Shown here: piece after piece, positions 43,047-51,083 of the stretch
Layout: every line of letters starts with the position of its first letter
Numbering within the stretch: the stretch's first letter is position 1
NCBI RefSeq assembly: GCF_004348995.1
Contig: NZ_SMKQ01000040.1
Span: 1-51,083, forward strand
Direction: 5' to 3'
DNA from: Nonomuraea terrae
GTDB taxonomy: Bacteria; Actinomycetota; Actinomycetes; Streptosporangiales; Streptosporangiaceae
DNA length: 51,083 nt
Made by a program: the position numbers and the translations under genes
Notes under the pieces: generated by a model
Seen by the model: only the letters and a program-made list of their open reading frames with translations
The model's database searches: none
Told to the model about the DNA's origin: nothing

Positions 43047-44147
43047 TCACTCGGCGGCGGCGAGCTGGCCGCAGGCGCCGTCGATCTCGCGACCGCGCGT
43101 GTCGCGCACCGTCACCGGAACCCCGTGGAACTCCAGCCGCCGCACGAACGCCCGCTCGTCCTCCGGCCGCGACGCTGTCCACTTCGAGCCGGGCGTCGGG
43201 TTGAGCGGGATGAGGTTGACGTGCACGAGCTTGTTCTTGACCAGCTTGCCGAGCAGGTCGGCCCGCCACTCGTGGTCGTTGACGTCCTTGATCAGCGCGT
43301 ACTCGATGGAGACCCGGCGCTTCGTCCTGGCCGCGTACGCCCAGGCGGCGTCGAGGACCTCGGCCACCTTCCAGCGCGTGTTGATCGGCACGAGCGTGTC
43401 GCGCAGCTCGTCGTCGGGGGCGTGCAGCGACAGCGCCAGCGTCACCGGCAGCCCTTCGTCGGCGAGCTTGCCGATCGCGGGCACCAGCCCGACCGTGGAG
43501 ACCGTGACGCCGCGCGCCGAGATGCCGAGCCCGTGGGGCGCGGGCTCCACCAGGCGGCGGACGGCGCCGATCACCTGCTTGTAGTTGGCCAGCGGCTCGC
43601 CCATGCCCATGAACACGACGTTGCTCACCCGGCCCGGCCCGCCCGGCACCTCACCGGCCGCCAGCGCACGCGCCCCCGCGACGACCTGCTCGACGATCTC
43701 CGCGGTCGACATGTTGCGGGTCAGCCCGGCCTGGCCGGTGGCGCAGAACGGGCAGTTCATGCCGCAGCCGGCCTGCGACGACACGCACATCGTCACCCGG
43801 TCGGGGTAGCGCATGAGCACCGACTCGACCAGCGCCCCGTCGAACAGCCGCCACAACGTCTTACGGGTGGTGCCGCCGTCGGTGGTCAGCTCGCGGACCG
43901 GCGTGAGCAGGCTCGGCAGCAGCGCCGCGAGCTTCTCGCGGGAGCCCGCGGGCAGGTCGGTCATCGCGGACACGTCGGTGGTGAGCCGCTCGAAGTAGTG
44001 GCGCGAGAGCTGGTCGGCACGGAACGCCTTCTCGCCCAGCTCGGCCACCGCCGCCCGCCGGTCGGCCATCGACAGGTCGGCCAGGTGCCGTGCGGGCTTG
44101 GCTCGCCGGGGCGCGACGAAGGTGAGCTGACCTGGAGGCTGGGACAC
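43047..44147 (-). CDS. rlmN: 23S rRNA/tRNA A2503 C2-methyltransferase RlmN
   Basis: A 366-residue radical-SAM methyltransferase. The iron-sulphur motif C-x3-C-x2-C reads [12 protein letters not shown], followed by the SAM-binding GMGEPLANY. The catalytic Cys pair includes the one in VSSQAGC region and the C-terminal Cys in DGACGQL. RlmN methylates A2503 of 23S rRNA and A37 of some tRNAs. The GTG at 44147 has AAGG about 8 bases upstream. In other actinomycetes it follows cdsA directly; here a plus-strand gene stands between them. A 119-base divergent gap lies before it. Confidence 0.95.
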   Translation of the reverse strand: MSQPPGQLTFVAPRRAKPARHLADLSMADRRAAVAELGEKAFRADQLSRHYFERLTTDVSAMTDLPAGSREKLAALLPSLLTPVRELTTDGGTTRKTLWRLFDGALVESVLMRYPDRVTMCVSSQAGCGMNCPFCATGQAGLTRNMSTAEIVEQVVAGARALAAGEVPGGPGRVSNVVFMGMGEPLANYKQVIGAVRRLVEPAPHGLGISARGVTVSTVGLVPAIGKLADEGLPVTLALSLHAPDDELRDTLVPINTRWKVAEVLDAAWAYAARTKRRVSIEYALIKDVNDHEWRADLLGKLVKNKLVHVNLIPLNPTPGSKWTASRPEDERAFVRRLEFHGVPVTVRDTRGREIDGACGQLAAAE

Positions 44148-44266
44148 GTTGCTGCCTTTGCGTGAGGGGTTGTCGACCAGGGTAGTGAACGTTCGGATCG
44201 GAGGTGGAATTCCTGGTCACGTTACGGCTCGCGTCCGGGTCTCCCGCCGATCTACAGTCATCTCGT

Positions 44267-45283
44267 ATGGCGATTTTCCGGTCGGCATCCGGCGAGGGTG
44301 GCACCGAGGTCGTCCTCGCCTCCGGCAGTCCGTACGGCAGCCGGACGCTCGTGGTCGAGCGGGACGAGGACTCCTCGGTAGCTTACCTGTGCTCTCCCGA
44401 CGGCACGGTGCACGGCGCGGTCTGGCTGGCCAACCACCGTCCGGCACCGCCCGTGGTCGATCTGCGGCGGATCAACGCCGGCCGGCCCCCACTGATGCCC
44501 CGGCCCAACACCCTGCACCCCGAGGGCCGCCGGCCGCTCGGGCAGCTCAGCCCGCTGTGGTTCGAGGAGGGCGACGGCGTGGCCCTCTACGAGGACGACG
44601 ACCTGCTGGCCGTCATTCCGGGCTGGGCCGACATGCGCAGGGGCATGCCCGGCTACGCGCGGGACGCGGTGGGTGAGACGCCGTTCGCCTGGGCGTTGTC
44701 GGAGGCGCTGGAAGGGTTACAACCCCGTATCGAGAACGCCGCATCCTACTGGCGCTGGCGGCACGGCGAGGGGTCGTGGCCGTCGTTCCAGCAGTTCGTG
44801 ATGGGGCATCTCGACGGGGTGCTGGGCCCGGCCGGCCGCTACTGGGACGCCAGCGGCGACCGCCTGCCGACCGTGGGGATCACCGAACGCCCGCCGCACG
44901 GCGAGCGCGGGTTCACCGTGCTGTCCACGGTGGGGATGAGCTGCCAGCGCATGCCGACGGTGGAGCAGTGGATCGACAAACCCGGCGCGTACGCCAGGAT
45001 CGAGCTGGCCGTGGCCACCCGGGACGACCCGCGCGACGCGGCGCTGCTGCTGGTGTGGCTGGCGCAGTATCCATGGCACTCGGTCACGTGGCTCGGCAAC
45101 GGGCACACCGCGAAGTGGTATCACGAGCCGTCCACGTTCCCGCTGGGCCCGCAGTATTCGGGGGTCCTCATGCAGGCCAACCCACCCCACATGCCCGACA
45201 TGTCAGGATTCGCGTTCGGTGGGGAGCTCGTACGGTGGCTCTGGCTGTCCCCCGTCACCACCCAGGCCCTGGAGGCCCAGTGA
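44267..45283 (+). CDS. SUFU-domain protein
   Basis: A 338-residue cytosolic protein. The C-terminal 170 residues match the suppressor-of-fused domain: FVMGHLDGVLGPAGRYW, then LSTVGMSCQRMP, IELAVATRDD, LAQYPWHSVTWLGNGHT and FSGVLM-like YSGVLM. The N-terminal 150 residues, rich in Pro and acidic positions, have no obvious family. Bacterial SUFU proteins are often immunity factors for polymorphic toxins, but no toxin gene is adjacent. The ATG at 44267 follows a TACAGT 9 bases upstream, so a leaderless message is possible. It ends 8 bases from cdsA, which runs towards it. Confidence 0.8.
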   Translation: MAIFRSASGEGGTEVVLASGSPYGSRTLVVERDEDSSVAYLCSPDGTVHGAVWLANHRPAPPVVDLRRINAGRPPLMPRPNTLHPEGRRPLGQLSPLWFEEGDGVALYEDDDLLAVIPGWADMRRGMPGYARDAVGETPFAWALSEALEGLQPRIENAASYWRWRHGEGSWPSFQQFVMGHLDGVLGPAGRYWDASGDRLPTVGITERPPHGERGFTVLSTVGMSCQRMPTVEQWIDKPGAYARIELAVATRDDPRDAALLLVWLAQYPWHSVTWLGNGHTAKWYHEPSTFPLGPQYSGVLMQANPPHMPDMSGFAFGGELVRWLWLSPVTTQALEAQ

Positions 45284-45291
45284 CACTGATT

Positions 45292-46131
45292 TCACAAGAA
45301 CAGCGTCATCAGCACCCAGACGGGCACCAACGTCGTCACCAGCGAGTCGAGCCGGTCCATCAGGCCGCCGTGTCCGGGGAGGATCGTGCCGAGGTCCTTG
45401 ATGCCGAGGTCGCGCTTGATCATCGACTCCACCAGGTCGCCGACCGTCGCCAGCGCCGCCGCCAGCGCGCCGATCAGCGCACCCTGCCAGATCTCACCGC
45501 CCAGCAGCCACGTCACCAGCCACGCGCCGACCACCGTGGAGCCGACGACCGACCCGGTGAACCCCTCCCACGTCTTGCGGGGGCTGATCACGCTCATCGG
45601 GTGCCGCCCGAACAGCACACCCGCGACATAGCCGCCGATGTCGCTGGCCACGGTGACCGCGATGAACACGAGCACCCGGTGGTCGCCGTCGGGAGCCTTG
45701 AGCAGCAACGCCGCGAACGTGCTGAGCATCGCGGGATAGAACAGGATGAACACCGACGCCGAGGCGTCGCGCACGTATCCGTCCGTGCCGGCGCTGAACA
45801 TTCGCCAGACCAGCAGCACCAACGCGAACGCGGCGAACGTCGCGAGTAACCAGACGGGACCGAGCCAGTACGCGGCCGCCTGCATCACCACCAGCGCCGC
45901 CAGCACCGGCACGGCCGGCACCTTGATGTCCCGGGTGTCGAAGGCCTTGACCAGCTCCAGGACCCCTACGCCCACTGCTCCCACGAGCACCAGGAGGAAC
46001 AGCTCTTTGACGGTGTAGAGCGTGCCGAGGACCAGCGCGCCCAGCACCAGACCGACCGCGATCGCGGCCGGCAGGTTCCTTCCGGTACGGCTGCCGCCGT
46101 TCGAACTGGTGCCAGCCGTACGTTCTTCCAC
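45292..46131 (-). CDS. cdsA: Phosphatidate cytidylyltransferase CdsA
   Basis: A 279-residue membrane enzyme making CDP-diacylglycerol from phosphatidate and CTP. It has about seven or eight helices, the conserved SDIGGYVAGVLFGRHPMSVI, SPRKTWEGFTGSV and the C-terminal signature KRDLGIKDLGTILPGHGGLM with its catalytic Asp residues. GTG at 46131 has GGAG 7 bases upstream. It follows frr by 103 bases, including a strong hairpin. The product feeds phosphatidylinositol and cardiolipin synthesis. Confidence 0.95.
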   Translation of the reverse strand: MEERTAGTSSNGGSRTGRNLPAAIAVGLVLGALVLGTLYTVKELFLLVLVGAVGVGVLELVKAFDTRDIKVPAVPVLAALVVMQAAAYWLGPVWLLATFAAFALVLLVWRMFSAGTDGYVRDASASVFILFYPAMLSTFAALLLKAPDGDHRVLVFIAVTVASDIGGYVAGVLFGRHPMSVISPRKTWEGFTGSVVGSTVVGAWLVTWLLGGEIWQGALIGALAAALATVGDLVESMIKRDLGIKDLGTILPGHGGLMDRLDSLVTTLVPVWVLMTLFL

Positions 46132-46149
46132 TGCGATTCTCCATGTGCC

Positions 46150-46179
46150 ACGGCCCCCGCCGCGGGGGGCGAGGGCCGT
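46150..46179 (-). terminator. Hairpin between frr and cdsA
   Basis: ACGGCC (46150-46155) pairs with GGCCGT (46174-46179), and the interior can extend the stem through C-run and G-run pairing. It lies in the 103-base gap after frr and 19 bases before the cdsA start. With no U-run it may attenuate rather than stop transcription. Confidence 0.55.
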
Positions 46180-46234
46180 AGATGCTGACCCGCTGCCTGA
46201 GGCCGTCGGACGCGGCCCTCCGTTGCGGCGCCGC

Positions 46235-46792
46235 TCAGACCTCGAGCAGCTCGGCTTCCTTGTGCTTGAGCAGCTCATCGATCTTGGCGACGTGCTTCTG
46301 GGTGAGGTCGTCGAGCTCCTTCTCGGCCCGCCTGACCTCGTCCTCGCCCGCCTCGCCGTCCTTGACCATCTTGTCGAGGGTCTCCTTGGCGGAGCGGCGG
46401 ATGTTGCGAATGGACACCTTGGCGTGCTCGCCCTTGGTCCTGGCGACCTTGATGTACTCCTTGCGGCGCTCCTCGGACAGCTCCGGGAACGACACGCGGA
46501 TCACCTGGCCGTCGTCGGTCGGGTTGACGCCGAGGTCGGAGTCGCGGATGGCCTTCTCGATCGCACCCATGGAGCTCTTGTCGTAGGGCTGGATGAGGAC
46601 CATGCGCGCCTCGGGCACGTGGAACGACGCCAGCTGCTGAATCGGCGTCGGCGTGCCGTAGTACTCAGCATTGATCTTGTTGAACATCGAGGGGGTGACC
46701 CGGCCCGTACGGATGCTCGCGAAGTCCTCCTTCGCGACCGATACGGCCTTGTCCATCTTTTCCTCGGCTTCGAGGAGGGTTTCGTCGATCAC
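46235..46792 (-). CDS. frr: Ribosome recycling factor
   Basis: A 185-residue RRF, the usual length. It has the three-helix bundle pattern with [17 protein letters not shown], then [13 protein letters not shown] and the C-terminal [15 protein letters not shown]. Together with EF-G it splits post-termination ribosomes in the cytosol. GTG start with GGGAG five bases upstream. It lies 43 bases after pyrH, in the conserved rpsB-tsf-pyrH-frr order. Confidence 0.97.
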   Translation of the reverse strand: MIDETLLEAEEKMDKAVSVAKEDFASIRTGRVTPSMFNKINAEYYGTPTPIQQLASFHVPEARMVLIQPYDKSSMGAIEKAIRDSDLGVNPTDDGQVIRVSFPELSEERRKEYIKVARTKGEHAKVSIRNIRRSAKETLDKMVKDGEAGEDEVRRAEKELDDLTQKHVAKIDELLKHKEAELLEV

Positions 46793-46835
46793 AGCGGCTC
46801 CCTGTCTTCTAGCTGGCGGTATCGGGCTCGCTCCG

Positions 46836-48514
<1,679 letters not shown>

Positions 48515-49833
48515 TGCTCTTTTTCCTTGTGGGATTTCGTCGTCGTCATCGTGGATCGGGTGGGCGCCGGAATCCGGCCACCACCCGGGGTTCGTACGGC
48601 GGGCGCGTGCCGTACAGGCGCCTTGTCTCGCTCGGGGCCCGGGTCTTCCACCGGCCCGGGTCGGCCCGACTTTGCTGCTTCGCTTGCCTCGCTGGGCATA
48701 CTGCCCAGCCTCACGTTCAGCTCACGCCCTCGCTCCAGCCAACCTCAGCCCTCACCGTCCCAGCCGCAGAAACCGCCCGAAGCCGCGTGACACTCGGGCT
48801 CAGCCACTCGGAAGTCGTGGACCGACCGCGCCCGGCCATGACACCCGGTTCAGCCGTACCAGGCTTCACCAGACATCACACCGCAGCTCGGTCAACCGGC
48901 CTTCCCGAGCGAGCATGCCACTCGAGCCAGAGCCGTCCGACCCCGCCCCGGCACCACGCTCCGAGGCTCAGCCGCCCGACCCTGCACGAGCACCGCCCGG
49001 CTCAGCCATCCGACCTCCCTGGGCACCGCACGCGGCTCCGTCCCGGCTTCACCCGAGCGCAGCATCCGCACAGGCGGCGTCTCCGGCCTCGGCCTCGTCC
49101 GGGCACAGTGCCCGGCTCAGCCTCATCCCAGAGCACCGGGTCCTACCGCCGCCGGTCGGACGGCCCGTGAGCTCGGCAATCGCCGCGCCGCAGAGCCACC
49201 CGCCCGCAGACCGGTACCGGTTCGATCTCCGCACCGCGCCTCGTCGGCGACCGTCCTCATCGGGACGGCGACCGTCTCAGCCCAGCATGGCTCAGTACGC
49301 CTCAACGGCCACCTCGCCCTACCTCAGTACGGCACGCTCCGCACGAGCGACCGAATCCAGCCCCCGGCTACCACGCCAGGAGTCCTTCCTCGACCATCCG
49401 CGTCTCACGTCGACCATCGGGACGTCCGCAGGCCCAGATCCAAGCCCTGCGGCACCTCAGCCATTCGCCAAGGTCCCGCAGCACCTGTCACCCAGGCCCG
49501 ACGCTTCAGGCGACCTGGCCTGACAGCCAGACCCTCAGCATCGTGGCCCATGTCCAGTCGTGCCCGCCCGCCAGGACGTCACCACGACGAACTCGCCGCG
49601 GTATCCGCCCTGACCTGGCTTACGGCCTCAGCCCCGAAGTCGCCCGCCCGGCGTGCCGCGTCCCGGCTCAGCCATTGCCGAACCCGTACGCACCTTGCCT
49701 GACCAACCCCTCCAGGGCCTACGGCCACCGGTGGTTTCGCCTTATTCAGCTGTCACGTTTCGTTGCTGCTCGCTTGGCAAGAACGCCTTGCCGGGCCGTA
49801 AGACGGCCAGGCCCGCGCCTAACCGAGAAAGCG
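48515..49833 (-). repeat. Long rpsB-tsf spacer with dispersed GGCTGAG repeats
   Basis: No convincing gene is present in these 1319 bases; open frames on either strand are low-complexity Pro/Ser/Arg-rich and match no family I know. The motif GGCTGAG (CTCAGCC on the plus strand) occurs at least nine times, at 48744, 48799, 48967, 49001, 49116, 49276, 49456, 49627 and 49667; several copies extend to TGGCTGAGCCGGG. Spacing is irregular, 34-180 bases. GGCCCGGGTC occurs twice near 48637-48662. In the related genomes I know of, the rpsB-tsf gap is far shorter. Confidence 0.65.
49776..49808 (-). terminator. Tandem hairpins downstream of rpsB
   Basis: In transcript order, GGCCGT/ACGGCC with a 3-base loop (49808-49794) is followed immediately by GGCAAG/CTTGCC with a 5-base loop (49792-49776). 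They start 26 bases after the rpsB stop. There is no U-run, as is common in this group. They could end or dampen the rpsB message. Confidence 0.65.
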
Positions 49834-50793
49834 TCAGGCCTGCTGCTCGTTCTCGCCCTCGGCAGCGGGGGCCTCGGCCGGGGTGGCCTCCTCAGCGGTG
49901 GCACCCTCCTCGGCGGCGGCTTCGGGAGCGGCAGCCTCCGGAGCGGCAGCCTCGGGAGCCTCAGCCTCGGGAGCGGCGGCCTCGGGAGCCGCTGCGGCCT
50001 CCTCGGCCGGGCGCTCGCCGGTGCCCTGCTCGATGAGCTCGCGCTCCCACTCGGCCAGCGGCTCGGCGGCGGCCGGCTTCTCGTCACCGCGGGCGGCGCC
50101 GGAGCGAGCCATCAGACCGGCCGCGACACCGTCGGCGACGACCCTGGTCAGCAGGCCGACGGCGCGGATGGCGTCGTCGTTGCCCGGGATCGGGTAGTCG
50201 ACCTCGTCAGGGTCGCAGTTGGTGTCGAGGATCGCGACGACAGGGATGCCAAGCTTCTTGGCCTCGCTGATCGCGATGTGCTCCTTCTTGGTGTCGACGA
50301 CCCACACCGCGCTGGGCACGCGGCCCATGTCACGGATGCCGCCGAGCGTGCGCTCGAGCTTGTCCTTCTCGCGGCGCCGCATGAGGAGCTCCTTCTTGGT
50401 GAGCCCCGAGGCCGCGACGTTGTCGAAGTCGAGCTCCTCGAGCTCCTTCAGGCGCTGCAGCCGCTTGTGCACGGTCGAGAAGTTGGTGAGCATGCCACCC
50501 AGCCAGCGCTGGTTGACGTACGGCATGCCGACCCTGGCCGCCTGCTCGGAGATGGCCTCCTGCGCCTGCTTCTTGGTGCCGATGAAGAGGATCGTGCCGC
50601 CGTGGGCGACCGTCTCCTTCACGAAGTCGTAGGCGCGGTCGATGTACGACAGAGACTTCTGCAGGTCGATGATGTAAATGCCGTTGCGCTCGGTGAAGAT
50701 GAAGCGCTTCATCTTCGGGTTCCAGCGCCGGGTCTGGTGACCGAAGTGAACGCCGCTCTCGAGCAGCTGTCGCATGGTGACGACGGGGGCCAT
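49834..50793 (-). CDS. rpsB: 30S ribosomal protein S2
   Basis: A 319-residue S2 protein. The core (about 1-240) begins [20 protein letters not shown] and has [25 protein letters not shown] and [20 protein letters not shown]. From about residue 250 it has an Ala/Glu/Pro-rich tail with repeated EAAAP units ending EGENEQQA, longer than in most bacteria but seen in varied form in actinomycetes. The ATG at 50793 has GGAGG 8 bases upstream. It should head the rpsB-tsf unit; a structured leader precedes it. Confidence 0.97.
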   Translation of the reverse strand: MAPVVTMRQLLESGVHFGHQTRRWNPKMKRFIFTERNGIYIIDLQKSLSYIDRAYDFVKETVAHGGTILFIGTKKQAQEAISEQAARVGMPYVNQRWLGGMLTNFSTVHKRLQRLKELEELDFDNVAASGLTKKELLMRRREKDKLERTLGGIRDMGRVPSAVWVVDTKKEHIAISEAKKLGIPVVAILDTNCDPDEVDYPIPGNDDAIRAVGLLTRVVADGVAAGLMARSGAARGDEKPAAAEPLAEWERELIEQGTGERPAEEAAAAPEAAAPEAEAPEAAAPEAAAPEAAAEEGATAEEATPAEAPAAEGENEQQA

Positions 50794-50875
50794 GTTCTGG
50801 TCCTCCAGGTCTGGGCGCCCTGCGGAGGGGCGCGGTTCTCGGTTGTGCCGCGGCAGCGCGTCGTCTGCCGCCCTG

Positions 50876-50965
50876 ATGCCCCGAACCCGCTCCAGCCGGG
50901 CACTAGGCCCGGACCGATGGCGCGGTCCGCAATGGGGCATGCGAAGTCGGCCTGTGTCACAGGCC
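50876..50965 (-). ncRNA. Structured rpsB leader RNA (putative)
   Basis: Three perfect stems lie in the rpsB leader. ATGCCCC (50876-50882) and GGGGCAT (50934-50940) close a multiloop that holds CCGGGC/GCCCGG (50896-50912) and GGACCG/CGGTCC (50911-50928), which share two bases. Upstream is GGCCTGT/ACAGGCC with a 3-base loop (50949-50965). Many bacteria bind free S2 to an rpsB leader to stop its translation; this is a candidate. The remaining 50966-51083 has no feature I can support. Confidence 0.5.
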
Positions 50966-51083
50966 ATCGGAAAGTCTACCTCCCACACCACCCCAGGCTG
51001 ACCGTCTGCGGTCAAACGGACATCCCGCCCTTCTCCCGCATCCTTTCCCATCCCACCGCATCAACCGCCTCCTCCCATCACCC

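Noticed and set aside
48744..49673. The GGCTGAG repeats as a CRISPR array
   Set aside because: Repeats are too short and too variable, spacing runs from 34 to 180 bases, and no cas genes are near.

Overview
The window is very GC-rich, densely packed actinomycete chromosome. Coupled ATGA, GTGA and TTGA start/stop overlaps are common, and several genes use GTG or TTG starts with clear Shine-Dalgarno sites. Large SARP/AfsR, PucR and Lrp regulators, a DivIVA-type protein and the rpsB-tsf-pyrH-frr-cdsA-rlmN order fit a filamentous actinomycete. Streptosporangiales (Nonomuraea-like) is my best guess from general resemblance; nothing in the sequence proves the genus.

Layout. (1) 1-7777, plus strand: the 3' part of a GT4 glycosyltransferase, a DUF998-like membrane protein, an unusually small cytochrome P450 coupled to a PEP mutase/isocitrate lyase-family enzyme, a 939-residue SARP-NB-ARC-TPR regulator and a 14-TM-type MFS exporter, closed by a perfect 13-bp-stem terminator. 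(2) 7901-9784, minus: a class A beta-lactamase-fold lipoprotein and a dienelactone-hydrolase-like enzyme. (3) 9810-22017: an agmatine/putrescine catabolic region. Aldehyde dehydrogenase, a PotABCD-type polyamine ABC importer and an FAD amine oxidase form one minus-strand operon facing an Lrp/AsnC regulator. Agmatinase, an NCS1 permease and a cyclase-family hydrolase form a second operon facing a PucR regulator. Agmatinase would make putrescine, the oxidase and dehydrogenase would turn it into GABA, and the importer would supply more.

(4) 21997-22905: an Rpn/PD-(D/E)XK-like protein. (5) 22941-37749: the most interesting block. Two divergent, fully overlapping operons share a 252-bp regulatory gap. 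The plus operon holds iolC, a Cgl0159-type aldolase, iolB and iolD of myo-inositol catabolism. The minus operon holds a complete sugar ABC importer, a CehA-type PHP hydrolase, an IolE-like TIM barrel, a Gfo/Idh dehydrogenase and a cytosolic GH38 alpha-mannosidase. Each promoter carries the palindrome TGTCATGACA, which fits the motif I recall for the corynebacterial inositol repressor IolR. I infer uptake and breakdown of a (phospho)glycosyl-inositol rather than free inositol.

(6) 37802-42998: AI-2E-type membrane protein, HAD hydrolase, a protein with four DivIVA-like motifs, a small two-gene ABC transporter, and an intact MerR regulator with its operator beside a decayed MFS pseudogene. (7) 43047-51083: housekeeping genes rlmN, cdsA, frr, pyrH, tsf and rpsB on the minus strand, with a plus-strand SUFU-domain gene inserted between cdsA and rlmN, a 1.3-kb repeat-bearing spacer between rpsB and tsf, and a strongly structured rpsB leader. 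I see no tRNA or rRNA genes, CRISPR arrays or insertion sequences.
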